64,000 bases of DNA from Ornithomonoglobus_A sp045649025 (GCA_045649025.1 JAZRPB010000024.1:35973-99972); one strand, 5' to 3'. Shown: positions 42,428-52,496, counted from the stretch's first letter. Notes: generated by a model from the letters alone, not told the origin. Translations and numbers: made by a program.

Positions 42428-42565
42428 AGCGCCAGACCATAGGTTATGGTTATTCCTATGGTGACGAGGAAGGAAATTATCGAAGTTTTCGGCGGATGTT
42501 TCCACGGCATTGAGGTCTTGTCGTGAGGCGGTATTCAAAAATGTGTTTAACACATACAAATATAT
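42428..42565 (+). ncRNA. glmS-class self-cleaving ribozyme upstream of glmM
   Basis: The cleavage-site core A/GCGCCAGACC (cut expected between 42428 and 42429), a P1 hairpin ACCATAGG/CCTATGGT, then GACGAGG, TATCGA, TTCGGCGGATG and the GGAAA/TTTCC stem match the glmS ribozyme consensus in order. The 3' part adds hairpins such as ATGTGTTT/AACACAT (42540-42560). The 3' edge is approximate. Here the downstream gene is glmM, not glmS. Confidence 0.88.
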
Positions 42566-42628
42566 CGTTGCAGGCCTTATTTGGTTATATTAAAATAAAA
42601 ATGTCCTATTGGGCGCAAGGAGACAAAA

Positions 42629-43972
42629 ATGGGTAAATATTTTGGAACGGACGGCTTCAGAGGCGAAGCCAATATTACATTGAATGTGGAGCACGCATTC
42701 AAGGTTGGCAGATATCTGGGCTGGTATTATGGTAAAGAACATAAATGTAAAATAGTAATAGGAAAAGATACAAGACGTTCAAGCTATATGTTTGAATATG
42801 CACTTGTTGCGGGACTTACCGCAAGCGGTGCAGACGCATATCTTTTACACGTTACAACAACGCCATCGGTGTCATATGTGGCAAGAACAGAGGATTTTGA
42901 TTGCGGAATTATGATTAGTGCAAGCCATAATCCATATTATGACAACGGAATTAAGCTTATAAACAGCCGTGGAGAAAAGATGTCGGAGTCTATTATACTT
43001 GATATTGAAGCATATCTTGACGGCCAAATTGGTGAAATACCATATGCAACAAGAGAGAACATAGGCTGTACGGTAGACTATGCAGTGGGCAGAAACCGCT
43101 ATACAGGATATATTATATCTCTTGCAATGAATTCATATAAGGGCTTAAAGGTTGGACTTGACTGTTCAAACGGCAGTACATGGATGCTTGCTAAAAGTAT
43201 TTTTGACGCACTAGGTGCACAAACCTTTGTTATAAATAACCATCCCGACGGCTTTAATATCAATACCGATTGTGGTTCAACACATATTGAGGGTTTGTGT
43301 GAGCTTGTTAAGGAAAATAATCTTGATATTGGCTTTGCATTTGACGGCGATGCCGACAGATGTATGGCGGTTGATGAAAAGGGAAATGTTTTAACAGGCG
43401 ACCATATATTGTATATGTGCGGTGTATATATGAAAAACAGGGGAGAGCTTGCAAAGAACACAGTTGTTTCCACTGTAATGTCTAATCTTGGTTTATATAA
43501 AGCACTTGAAAAGCATGGAATAGAATCTGTAAAAACAGATGTTGGAGATAAGTTTGTTTATGAGGCAATGACAAATGAGGGTTATTGTGTGGGTGGTGAA
43601 GAATCGGGACACATAATATTCTCAAAATTTGCAACAACAGGCGACGGACTTATAACTGCAATCAAGCTTATGGAAATATTTATTGAAAGTAAGCTTCCTG
43701 TATCAAAGCTTTGCGAGGATTTTATTGTATATCCGCAAATTACAATTAATACACGTGTAACAGATAAAGATGCTGTTATGAAGGATAAGGATATTTTGTC
43801 GGTTATAGCTGAAATTGAAAAGGAGCTTAATGGAAACGGCAGAATACTTTTAAGAAAAAGTGGTACAGAGCCTGTAATACGTGTTATGGTAGAGGCTCAA
43901 AGCAAGGTGCAATGCAAGGAGCTTGCTCAAAAAGCAACAGACTTAATAATAGCAAAAGGGTATAATGCATAA
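42629..43972 (+). CDS. glmM: Phosphoglucosamine mutase
   Basis: 447 residues with KYFGTDGFRGEANI, the phospho-serine motif ISASHNPYYDNGIK (Ser98), metal-binding FDGDADR and C-terminal LLRKSGTEPVIRVMVEA. It converts glucosamine-6-phosphate to glucosamine-1-phosphate. The AAGGAG ribosome site is 60 bases after the ribozyme's last hairpin. Glucosamine-6-phosphate, the ribozyme cofactor, is also this enzyme's substrate. It ends 61 bp before element B6. Confidence 0.97.
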   Translation: MGKYFGTDGFRGEANITLNVEHAFKVGRYLGWYYGKEHKCKIVIGKDTRRSSYMFEYALVAGLTASGADAYLLHVTTTPSVSYVARTEDFDCGIMISASHNPYYDNGIKLINSRGEKMSESIILDIEAYLDGQIGEIPYATRENIGCTVDYAVGRNRYTGYIISLAMNSYKGLKVGLDCSNGSTWMLAKSIFDALGAQTFVINNHPDGFNINTDCGSTHIEGLCELVKENNLDIGFAFDGDADRCMAVDEKGNVLTGDHILYMCGVYMKNRGELAKNTVVSTVMSNLGLYKALEKHGIESVKTDVGDKFVYEAMTNEGYCVGGEESGHIIFSKFATTGDGLITAIKLMEIFIESKLPVSKLCEDFIVYPQITINTRVTDKDAVMKDKDILSVIAEIEKELNGNGRILLRKSGTEPVIRVMVEAQSKVQCKELAQKATDLIIAKGYNA

Positions 43973-44033
43973 ATATTAAAAGGAATATATTATACGAAAA
44001 TGGAGCTATAAATTTATTACAGTCCCTCTTTTA

Positions 44034-44284
44034 GGGGATAGGAAAAAATGTTTCAGAATGGACAAAATGAGCCCAAACCGTGTGCAATGCGGTTTGGGGT
44101 TACCCGAAGGCGTACAAAGGTACGTCGAGAGGTGAATTTTGTTCATAACAAAAATGCATTTTATAAAAAGAAAACACGCAATTTTTGCGTGTTTTCGTCG
44201 TTTTGTGTTCAAATTACAAATTATCTCTAATTATTTTTGCATTTATATTCGCGTTTTTGTGGTCTGGACTTTTTTTACATCCCC
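44034..44284 (+). repeat. Family B element, subfamily II (B6)
   Basis: A 251-bp copy from GGGGATAGGAAAAAATG to TTTTTTTACATCCCC. It is the closest relative of B2 with a few indels. About 25 bp upstream of its left end (AATTTATTACAG) is also shared with B2. Between convergent genes; its right end covers the stop codon and last codons of the deacetylase fusion gene. Confidence 0.88.
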
Positions 44285-46113
44285 TTTATTTTTTCGATTA
44301 AATCATCACCGCTTATATCCTGATACATTCCAAAACGTTTCATTGAATACATACATTGCGGTATGCCCTTAACAAGCTGATTTTTACCCTCATCAACGGT
44401 TACAGATGCATGGTAGCCTGCTTTTTTTAATACCACATCGGTAAGAGGTGAGTGTATTCCGTGCGGATAAGACAGAGCAATAACACCGTTACCAACATTT
44501 TGCTCAATTTCTTGCTTTGATTTTGTTATATCATCATAGAAAAGCTTGGCAAATTCTGTGTCACTTTCGCCCTTTAGATTGCTTGCACCGTTGCGGTAAA
44601 CCGTATCGAGCTCTTTGGAATTATGCATATCGTAGGTGTGGCTTTGTGTTAAAATAACATCACGCTCAAACATTTCTCTGCCTTGCTCATACGTATAGTG
44701 GGGGTTGATTTTTTTGCCTGTATCTTTATAGGTGTCTTTTCCTGTTGTAACACCCACTGCAAATACAATTCCCTGCATATTATGTTTTTCCAAAATAGGA
44801 TATGCATTTTCATAGTTTGATAAATAGCCGTCATCAAAGGTGACTATAACACTTTTTTCGGGTAGAGGCATATTGTTCATAACATAGCCATAAACATCAT
44901 CAAAATTAATTGTTTCATAGCCGTTATCCTTTAAGGCTTGCATATGCTCATCAAACTTTTCGGGTGTTATAGACATATCATTTTCCTGATACGAAATATC
45001 GTGATACATAAGTATGGGCAGGTCATATACATATTCGGATTTATTATCATACGCTATGGGCGATACGAATATATCCTGTGCGTGTTGCTTCACATTTTGC
45101 ACGGTTGTGTAATGACCAAAGCCTTCTGGAACATACACATCACCATCACCAAACATATACGCAAGAGCCATTGCCCCAACATCATTTTTAAAATGAGCAT
45201 CATCATAGAAATATCTGCAATCATAGCTTATGGGCGAATAGCCTGCAAAATCATAAAATGGTGTTATTTGTGCAATTTTTTGCCAATACTCACAAAGCTG
45301 TTCACTGTTGTAGTCTTCAATTTCTGTAACGTAGTTTGGCGATGTAATAAGAGTGAAGTTTACGTTGTTTTCTTTACATAGCTCTTTTATTGCTTTAATA
45401 TCTGCTACTGCATTATCTATATATGGGAGATTAGTTCTTTCCTCACGATATAGGAAAAATCCGTCCTCTGCGTTTATGTGTTCGTCCTCTGTCATTAAAG
45501 CCTCCACATCACGCACCGATTTGTTGTATGCACCCGTTTCGGGAATAAATACCTCGTCGGCACTCGGCAGATAGCTACGCTTCAGATATGCTTCTATTTT
45601 ATCGAATGAATATTGCAGATTTAAAAATGCATATTTTAAATAGAATAAAAGTTCATTTTCATTTGATACCTTTGCGTGAAGATTGCCCTTTGTTTTATCA
45701 TCCTCATAATCGTATTGATATACTTCCTCAAGACCAATGTTTAAAATAATATTCTTTGCGTTGTAGTTATTTATAATATACTCAATAGTTTTGCGGTTAT
45801 CGCTCATATCCCCGCCATAAGAGAGCATATTGTAAAAGCTTGCACCATCGTAGTATTTGTTGAGCTTGTCGATGGGATAAGCACTTGTTTTAGAACTGCC
45901 CACTATATAGGAGTCGTATTTTTCAAAATTTTTATCGAGGTATGCTATTTTTGCTATTCGTGGGTTCTGTGTCATATTATATTCGTAATAATTAAATATT
46001 CTGTCGCCAAAAATCCCAAACGGGTCAACTGCAACATTGAATGCGGCAATTATTACACAAAACAATAGCAAAAAAGCAAAAAACACTGTTAATAGCTTTT
46101 TCAACACACACAC
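44275..46113 (-). CDS. SGNH/AlgX-like domain fused to polysaccharide deacetylase (CE4)
   Basis: 612 residues: an N-terminal membrane anchor (about 5-25), a domain of about 340 residues with features of DltD/AlgX-like SGNH proteins (SYIVGSSKTSAYP, then YFYDDAHFKNDVG near residue 305, a DxxH-type pair), then a NodB-type deacetylase (PILMYHDISYQ, VIVTFDDGYLSNYENAYPIL, SHTYDMHN, ALSYPHG). The second half probably removes acetyl groups from a surface glycan. The final KGM and stop are written by element B6. It lies 3 bp after the MBOAT gene. Confidence 0.85.
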   Translation of the reverse strand: MCVLKKLLTVFFAFLLLFCVIIAAFNVAVDPFGIFGDRIFNYYEYNMTQNPRIAKIAYLDKNFEKYDSYIVGSSKTSAYPIDKLNKYYDGASFYNMLSYGGDMSDNRKTIEYIINNYNAKNIILNIGLEEVYQYDYEDDKTKGNLHAKVSNENELLFYLKYAFLNLQYSFDKIEAYLKRSYLPSADEVFIPETGAYNKSVRDVEALMTEDEHINAEDGFFLYREERTNLPYIDNAVADIKAIKELCKENNVNFTLITSPNYVTEIEDYNSEQLCEYWQKIAQITPFYDFAGYSPISYDCRYFYDDAHFKNDVGAMALAYMFGDGDVYVPEGFGHYTTVQNVKQHAQDIFVSPIAYDNKSEYVYDLPILMYHDISYQENDMSITPEKFDEHMQALKDNGYETINFDDVYGYVMNNMPLPEKSVIVTFDDGYLSNYENAYPILEKHNMQGIVFAVGVTTGKDTYKDTGKKINPHYTYEQGREMFERDVILTQSHTYDMHNSKELDTVYRNGASNLKGESDTEFAKLFYDDITKSKQEIEQNVGNGVIALSYPHGIHSPLTDVVLKKAGYHASVTVDEGKNQLVKGIPQCMYSMKRFGMYQDISGDDLIEKIKGM

Positions 46114-46116
46114 CTC

Positions 46117-47523
46117 CTAAAACTGAAAATATAAAAAGTTAGAAACCTGTCCCATACTAAAGAGCGATATTGCTAAAAGTAAAGCTGAAAAAACGGCATA
46201 CTTAACACTTGGCTTAAAGTCGTCGGCTATTTCGTTTGAGTTTTTAAAGCCAAAGGTTATAATTGCACAAACAATAAGCAATACAATAATATCAGCATTT
46301 TGTGACAGGTATGCTGTAAGTTGCGGGATAAAGTTTGCAACAGGCGTAAACATCACCCTGTAAATATCTAGAGCCTGAAGTGTTGTGTAGCTGTCGAACA
46401 ATACACGCACAAGAATTGAAAAGAAGAATGTGAGTGCCCACGCAATAGGGAAGGGTAGTTTTTTGCGGTGTAGTGTCATAATATTTGCAAAGCATACAAA
46501 CACGCCGTTTGCAATACCCCACCATATATAGTGATAGCCTACTCCGTGCCATATTCCCGATACTATAAATGTGATGATTGTTGCAAATATAAGCTTTATA
46601 ACACCATTTCCAAAATGGAATATGTTTTTAAAGACCTTATCATTGAGGAAATCGGAAATTGTTATATTCCATCTTCGCCAGAAATCTGCAAAGTTACGAG
46701 CCTTATATGGCGAGTTAAAGTTTTGTGCAAGCTCTATGTTAAATAGTCTGCCAAGTCCTAAAGCCATATCTATATAGCCTGAAAAATCAAAGTAATATGC
46801 AAAGGTGTATGAAAGCACTGCACTCCACGCATCCACAATTCCTGATGGAGTATCAAGTGCATAAAATGCCGAAGCGTGTGCAATCAGGGGGTCAGCAAGA
46901 ACGGTCTTTTTAAAACAACCTATTGCAAAAAGAAGTATACCAAGCATTGTGTTTTTAGTGTCGATCTTTATAAGATTTTCACGTGATAGCTGTGGCATAA
47001 ATTTATCGTGCTTTGCAATTGGGCCAACAATAAGATGCGGAAAAAAGGTTACAAACATCATAAAATCGGTGAATGTATAGCCTTGTGCGTCCTTATTATA
47101 GCTATCGGTTATATATGTGATAAGCTGGAACGTATAGAAGGATATACCAAGCGGCAGTATTATATTTTTAAGTGTAAAATCTGTGCCGAAGGCAAGGTTT
47201 ATGTTTTCAAAAAAGAAATTGTAATACTTAAAATGAAACAACAGTCCAAGATTTTGCACTATTCCTATTATAAAAAGTATAACCCTTAATGGCTTGCTTT
47301 TAATATTATCCGATTGCAGTGCTTTGCTTATAAAGAAATTGAAAAATGCAGTAAATAGCAAAATGGGAAGAAAACGAATATCTCCAAACGCATAAAAAAA
47401 CAGTGATGATAATATTAACCACCATTTTATTGCAGATGCTTTTTCAAATTTCCTTAAAATTGCATAACCTATATACACAATCGGAAAGAAAAGAAATATA
47501 AATTTATATGATGAAAAAACCAT
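46117..47523 (-). CDS. MBOAT-family membrane O-acyltransferase (AlgI-like)
   Basis: About 468 residues with ten or more helices. Landmarks are LPLGISFYTFQLITYITD, YFDFSGYIDMALGLGRLF, NFADFWRRWNITISDFL and GIWHGVGYHYIWWG with the catalytic-type His. Such proteins move acyl groups across the membrane to DltD/AlgX-like partners. I start at MVFSSYKF (47523); the earlier frame has no convincing signal. It forms a two-gene unit with the SGNH-deacetylase fusion. Confidence 0.92.
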   Translation of the reverse strand: MVFSSYKFIFLFFPIVYIGYAILRKFEKASAIKWWLILSSLFFYAFGDIRFLPILLFTAFFNFFISKALQSDNIKSKPLRVILFIIGIVQNLGLLFHFKYYNFFFENINLAFGTDFTLKNIILPLGISFYTFQLITYITDSYNKDAQGYTFTDFMMFVTFFPHLIVGPIAKHDKFMPQLSRENLIKIDTKNTMLGILLFAIGCFKKTVLADPLIAHASAFYALDTPSGIVDAWSAVLSYTFAYYFDFSGYIDMALGLGRLFNIELAQNFNSPYKARNFADFWRRWNITISDFLNDKVFKNIFHFGNGVIKLIFATIITFIVSGIWHGVGYHYIWWGIANGVFVCFANIMTLHRKKLPFPIAWALTFFFSILVRVLFDSYTTLQALDIYRVMFTPVANFIPQLTAYLSQNADIIVLLIVCAIITFGFKNSNEIADDFKPSVKYAVFSALLLAISLFSMGQVSNFLYFQF

Positions 47524-47683
47524 AATTTTAACCACTTTCTTAATTAGTACGTAATTACAGTAATTATAACATAAATTGGAGTAAAAGTCAAATTCACGGA
47601 AAAACACTTGTAATTATATTTTCCGCCGTAATTTTGGTTAAGAAGGAAGGGAGGTTTTTTTCTTGCAAGATATTTAGATAAAT

Positions 47684-47711
47684 AAAAAAGACGCTTTAAA
47701 GCGTCTTTAAT
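47684..47711. terminator. Terminator of the ftsH-DUF1858 unit
   Basis: AAAAAAGACGCTTTAAAGCGTCTTTA is close to a perfect palindrome with A and T runs, 5 bp after the DUF1858 stop. Confidence 0.82.
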
Positions 47712-47715
47712 GAGA

Positions 47716-47922
47716 TTACATATCTGCAATAACCTTGTTGATTTTTTCAACCACTGCATCTGCGTCCTGACCGTGTACCATACATGCTTCGCCTATTGAC
47801 TCGCTTTGTGCTGACGGACAACCAAGACAGTGCATACCCATATCTAAAAGAATGGGGGCAACGTCCTCAACATTTATTTGCAATAATTCACCAATTAGTG
47901 TATCTTTTGTTATTTTAGCCAT
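47716..47922 (-). CDS. DUF1858 (redox-disulfide) small protein
   Basis: 68 residues with the CLGCPSAQSESIGEAC motif (two vicinal Cys plus another), typical of the DUF1858 group often linked to hybrid-cluster or redox proteins. It starts at the base where ftsH ends, so it is coupled to ftsH. Function not established. Confidence 0.9.
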   Translation of the reverse strand: MAKITKDTLIGELLQINVEDVAPILLDMGMHCLGCPSAQSESIGEACMVHGQDADAVVEKINKVIADM

Positions 47923-49787
47923 TACGACTCACCTCCTTTGTCGTTATCAAAACATTCATTAAACTCATATGAGTCTATGGTTTCCTTTTCCAGTAGCTTT
48001 TGAGTTACCCTCTCAAGCTCGTTTCTATGCTCCTCCAAAAGCTCCTTTGACCTCTTATATTGAGTGGTTAATATTTTCTTTACCTCTTCGTCGATATCGG
48101 CGGCAACCTTTTCGGAGTAGTTTTTAGCATGGCCGTAATCTCTGCCTAAAAATACCTCTCCGCCCTCATCATACGAAACAGGACCAATGGCATCGCTCAT
48201 ACCATACTTAACCACCATCTTGCGTGCAAGTGCAGTGGCTCTCTCAAGGTCATTTGAAGCACCTGTGCTTATATCGTCCATAGTAAGTGCCTCGGCAACT
48301 CTGCCTGAAAGCATAATAACCATCTGATTAAGCATTTCGCTCTTTGAAGAATACATTTTATCTTCTTCGGGAAGATACATTGTAAATCCGCCTGCTCTGC
48401 CTCGGGGTACAATTGAAACCTTGTGTACCGATGAATCCTTATCAAGAATTTTTGCAGCAACTGCATGACCTGCCTCGTGATAAGCAGTGAGTCGCTTTTC
48501 GTTCTCGGTTATAACACGTGATTTCTTTTCGGCACCCATCATTACCTTAAGGTTGGCATCTTCAATGTCTTTTCTTGTGATTTTTTCGTTGTTTCTTCGT
48601 GCGGCAAATATTGCTGCCTCATTCATAAGGTTTTCCAAATCTGCACCGCTATATCCCGTTGTTTCTTTGGCAATTCTTTCCAAGTCAACATCATCCCCAA
48701 TAGGCTTGTTTTTAGAGTGCACCTCCAAAACTGCCTTTCTGCCTACTGCGTCGGGGAGGTCTACCACAACCTGACGGTCAAATCTGCCAGGTCTTAAAAG
48801 TGCAGGGTCTAAAATATCGGGGCGGTTTGTTGCCGCAATCATAATCACACCCTCATTTTCGCCAAAGCCATCCATTTCAACAAGCAGTTGGTTAAGAGTT
48901 TGCTCTCTTTCATCGTGACCGCCGCCCATACCGGCACCACGTTTTCTGCCTACTGCATCTATTTCGTCTATAAATATTATGCAAGGACGGTTTTTCTTTG
49001 CCTGTTCAAATAAATCTCTGACTCTTGATGCACCAACACCAACATATAACTCAACGAAGTCTGAACCGCTTATTGAGAAAAATGGTACGTCAGCCTCGCC
49101 TGCAACTGCCTTTGCAAGCAGTGTTTTACCTGTACCTGGTGAGCCAACAAGTAACACACCTTTTGGTATTCTTGCACCAAGCGACGTGAATTTTGCGGGA
49201 TTTTTCAAAAATTCCACAAGCTCCTTTAGTTCTTCCTTTTCCTCATCGGCACCTGCAACATCATCAAATGTGACCTTTTTATTGTCTATATTTATTTTTG
49301 CACGTGATTTGGTAAAGTTGCCTGCACCACCTTTTTTTGTAAAGCTTAAGGCAAACATTGCAATTATAAGTACAATGAGTGCAATGTTTGTTACAGTTGT
49401 CCACGAGATGCTCGATTCATATACCTCCTGCTTTAGAGTGCCCTCCTCCACAAGAGTTGCCATTTCGTCGCCAACATCCTGATACAAAGCCTCAATCGAC
49501 GGAATTTTTATTTTATGAGTTTTGGTGGGGATTTTTTTATCCTCACCATTAACAGGCTTTTGAGTGGGCATAGCGGGTGAATTTTCATCAATATCAATAA
49601 ATTCAGCAGTAACACTGTTTCCGTTTATTGTCATAGAAACAACCTGTTCTTTTTTTATTGCACCAACAAGGTCAGAATACACCAGCTTTTCTGAGTCAAA
49701 CAGGCTTGAAATTGTCATACTGTAGATAATATAAATTAAAGCAAGTAACCCAAGCCATATTCCTAATCCTTTATATCCTTTTTGCAA
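47922..49787 (-). CDS. ftsH: ATP-dependent zinc metalloprotease FtsH
   Basis: 621 residues: two membrane helices around an extracellular domain (about 8-28 and 134-152), an AAA+ domain with Walker A GSPGTGKT and Walker B IIFIDEIDA, SRH region ATNRPDILDPALLRPGRFD, and zinc site HEAGH. It degrades membrane and short-lived soluble proteins. It begins 2 bp after the tilS stop, as often in Firmicutes (tilS-ftsH), but the usual hpt gene is absent between them. Confidence 0.98.
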   Translation of the reverse strand: MQKGYKGLGIWLGLLALIYIIYSMTISSLFDSEKLVYSDLVGAIKKEQVVSMTINGNSVTAEFIDIDENSPAMPTQKPVNGEDKKIPTKTHKIKIPSIEALYQDVGDEMATLVEEGTLKQEVYESSISWTTVTNIALIVLIIAMFALSFTKKGGAGNFTKSRAKINIDNKKVTFDDVAGADEEKEELKELVEFLKNPAKFTSLGARIPKGVLLVGSPGTGKTLLAKAVAGEADVPFFSISGSDFVELYVGVGASRVRDLFEQAKKNRPCIIFIDEIDAVGRKRGAGMGGGHDEREQTLNQLLVEMDGFGENEGVIMIAATNRPDILDPALLRPGRFDRQVVVDLPDAVGRKAVLEVHSKNKPIGDDVDLERIAKETTGYSGADLENLMNEAAIFAARRNNEKITRKDIEDANLKVMMGAEKKSRVITENEKRLTAYHEAGHAVAAKILDKDSSVHKVSIVPRGRAGGFTMYLPEEDKMYSSKSEMLNQMVIMLSGRVAEALTMDDISTGASNDLERATALARKMVVKYGMSDAIGPVSYDEGGEVFLGRDYGHAKNYSEKVAADIDEEVKKILTTQYKRSKELLEEHRNELERVTQKLLEKETIDSYEFNECFDNDKGGES

Positions 49788-49789
49788 GC

Positions 49790-51130
49790 TTAAATTTCCT
49801 CCTGTCTATATGCTATCTTAATACCCTTATTGTCGAAATCAAAACGTCTGTCACGTCTTTTTCCTAAAACATACCCAATCTCATCATTAAATGTTACAAG
49901 GCAGATTTTATTTCTTTCACTTACAGGGATTTTTTCGTCTGTATAGTATTCCTTTATTTTCTTTCTGCCCGTCATACCAACAGGGAAGAACATATCACCG
50001 CTGCGGCGGTTACGTACCTTAATTGTGGCATTTTCGGGAATTGTGAAGCAATCCTTGCCGCCTGTGTGGGTGGGGACTGCTTTTATATATATGCCGACCT
50101 CCTTGATATATACTTCCTCATTTAAGGGTAATATATATTCAAATTCGTCAACAGTATTTTCGTTTTTTGAAATTATAAGAGTATCGTATTCAATACGGGC
50201 AATAATGTTGTTATTTATATTAACAGCCTTTCCCGAATGTTTTGCGTTTATAATGCACATCACTGCATCGGTGTATTTTGATGAAACATCATAACCAGAA
50301 TTATTTTGTGTGCATATCATTTTATATATAATACGTCTTGCAATGCTTTTATGAAGTGATTTTAAATATGTTATACTTACCCTGTTATTTCTTACGTTTG
50401 CATCGTATTCCTTTTGAGATACCATTTCAAGAAAGTCGTTATCCTGTGAAATGTAATCTGCATTTGATGTAACGGTTGAAATAAAATTGGGGTTAAAATC
50501 CCTTTGAATTTGAGGAATAAGCGACAGCCGTATTTTGTTTCGAGTGTAGTCCTGTGTAAGATTAGTGCTGTCGGTAACGAAATCAAGGTTATTTATGCGG
50601 CAATAGTCCTCTATTTCTTCACGTGATAAATCAAGAATTGGTCTTATTATGTTATCACGTGAGTAGGGAATACCCGAAAGACCGCCAAGCGTTGCACCAC
50701 GCATAAAATTCATAACCAACGTTTCAGCATTATCATTTTTATTATGTGCAGTGGCAATTTTTGAAATTGAATGTTTGGTGCACAGCTCATTAAAAAACTT
50801 ATATCTTTCGTTTCTTCCAACAAGCTCTTCGCTCAAACCATTTGCAAGCTTTGGTATATCTACTCTTTTAACAAAACATTCTATACCAAGGCTTTGTGCA
50901 AATTCCTTTGCAAAGCATTCATCACGCAAAGCCTCAACACCGCGTATGCCGTGGTTTAAGTGTGCACAAAAGAGTGTTATGTTTAATTCATCTGATAGTG
51001 AGTGGAGAATATGCGTTAATGCAACAGAATCAGCACCGCCCGATAACGCAACAAGTATTTTGGTGTTGTTATCTGTAAGCGAATGCTCCTTAATGGTTTT
51101 TAGAACACGATTAAGCGTCTGTGCCGACAT
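49790..51130 (-). CDS. tilS: tRNA(Ile)-lysidine synthase
   Basis: About 446 residues with the PP-loop VALSGGADSVALTH (SGGADS at 30-35), CAHLNHGIRG and TAHNKNDNAETLVMNFMRG, plus a C-terminal substrate domain (IKVRNRRSGDMFFPVGMTGRKKIKEYYTDEKIP). It converts C34 of the AUA-reading tRNA-Ile to lysidine. I start at 51130, which has AGAGGAAG upstream and overlaps the dnaB end by 20 bp; earlier in-frame codons lie inside dnaB. Confidence 0.96.
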   Translation of the reverse strand: MSAQTLNRVLKTIKEHSLTDNNTKILVALSGGADSVALTHILHSLSDELNITLFCAHLNHGIRGVEALRDECFAKEFAQSLGIECFVKRVDIPKLANGLSEELVGRNERYKFFNELCTKHSISKIATAHNKNDNAETLVMNFMRGATLGGLSGIPYSRDNIIRPILDLSREEIEDYCRINNLDFVTDSTNLTQDYTRNKIRLSLIPQIQRDFNPNFISTVTSNADYISQDNDFLEMVSQKEYDANVRNNRVSITYLKSLHKSIARRIIYKMICTQNNSGYDVSSKYTDAVMCIINAKHSGKAVNINNNIIARIEYDTLIISKNENTVDEFEYILPLNEEVYIKEVGIYIKAVPTHTGGKDCFTIPENATIKVRNRRSGDMFFPVGMTGRKKIKEYYTDEKIPVSERNKICLVTFNDEIGYVLGKRRDRRFDFDNKGIKIAYRQEEI

Positions 51131-52496
51131 TTTCTTCCTCTTTTCTTTCAAATTCAATATTAGAAAACTTGGTGTATTTACCTGCCCAGCCAAGATTGAA
51201 TGTGCCAGTTTCACCGTTACGGTTTTTTGCTATAATACATTCGGCTATGTTTTGGTTTTCACTATCTTTTTGGTAGTAGCCTTCTCTATACAGGAACATA
51301 ACCATATCCGCATCCTGCTCAATTGCACCCGATTCTCTCAAATCGCTAAGCATAGGACGCTTATCGCTTCTTGATTCACTTGCACGTGAAAGCTGTGAAA
51401 GTGCAATAACGGGAACATCTAATTCCTTTGCGAGAATTTTTAAGGAACGTGAAATTTCTGAAATTTCCTGTTGTCTGCTTTCAGTTCTGCCGCTTGATTG
51501 CATAAGCTGAAGATAGTCGATTACTATCATAGACAGACCTTGTGTTTGCTTTAAACGTCTGCACTTTGCACGTATCTGCGACACTGTAACACTTGCGGTA
51601 TCATCTATATACATAGGTGCAACCTCAACACGATGTAAGACCTCGCTTATTTTTATCCAGTCATCAGCTTCAACTGTGCCTGTACGTATTTTATTTGAGT
51701 CTACTCTTGCCTGTGAGCAAAGTATTCTGTTCACAATCTGTTCACGAGGCATTTCAAGGTTAAAGAGTGCAACTGTCTTTCCCGAACTTATGCTGACGTG
51801 CTCTGCAATATTTACCGCAAAGCTCGACTTACCCATACCAGGACGGCCTGCAATAAGAATAAGCTCACCGCCGTGGAAACCGCCTGTTCGTTTATTAAGC
51901 TCAACAAAGCCTGTATCAATACCTGTGAGCCCGCCCGAATTTTGCGAATTTTCAACCAATTCAAGATAGCTGTTGTATAGTATATCGCTTATTTTTATAA
52001 TAGAGCCTGTTTCTTTTTCCGAGGCAACATTAAAAATAAGTTGCTCGGCTTGTTCAAGCACCTTTTCGGGATTTTCACAAGTGTCGTATGCAAGATTTGA
52101 AATCTCCTGCGAGCAACGTATAAGACTTCTCATAACAGATAAATCCCGTATAATATTTGAATAGTAGGTGATATGCTTTGTTGTGGGAACACTTGTTGCA
52201 AGCTCCCTTAAATATTCAATTCCGCCTATGGCTTCAAGGGTGTCGTTTTGTCCTAATTTATTGGCAACAGTAACAAAGTCTATTGCACTGTTTTCGTTAA
52301 AAAGGTCAACAATGGCAGCAAACACAAGCTTGTTTGCCGCAAAGTAAAAATCGGCGGGCTTTATAATTTCTATTGCAGCACCTGCGTTTTCGCCAGATGT
52401 AGACAGAACACTGCCTATAACTGCCTGCTCTGCCTCACGGTTATACGGTAGCTCTCTTGGAGCTGTATCTAATGTGTTTTGCATTTCCTCCGCCAT
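51111..52496 (-). CDS. dnaB: Replicative DNA helicase DnaB
   Basis: 461 residues: an N-terminal DnaB domain (LPYNREAEQAVIGSVL), RecA core with Walker A AGRPGMGKSS, VIDYLQLM, SQLSRASESRSDKRPMLSDLRESGAIEQDADMV-type block (contiguous in the protein) and FNLGWAGKYTKF. Ring helicase of the replication fork. It follows rplI by 34 bp. Standard length and no intein. Confidence 0.97.
   Translation of the reverse strand: MAEEMQNTLDTAPRELPYNREAEQAVIGSVLSTSGENAGAAIEIIKPADFYFAANKLVFAAIVDLFNENSAIDFVTVANKLGQNDTLEAIGGIEYLRELATSVPTTKHITYYSNIIRDLSVMRSLIRCSQEISNLAYDTCENPEKVLEQAEQLIFNVASEKETGSIIKISDILYNSYLELVENSQNSGGLTGIDTGFVELNKRTGGFHGGELILIAGRPGMGKSSFAVNIAEHVSISSGKTVALFNLEMPREQIVNRILCSQARVDSNKIRTGTVEADDWIKISEVLHRVEVAPMYIDDTASVTVSQIRAKCRRLKQTQGLSMIVIDYLQLMQSSGRTESRQQEISEISRSLKILAKELDVPVIALSQLSRASESRSDKRPMLSDLRESGAIEQDADMVMFLYREGYYQKDSENQNIAECIIAKNRNGETGTFNLGWAGKYTKFSNIEFERKEEENVGTDA

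Noticed and set aside
1984..44284. Family B as CRISPR repeats or group II intron ends
   Set aside because: Copies are 250 bp or longer, scattered kilobases apart, with inverted ends; there are no spacers, no GTGYG intron start and no domain V.
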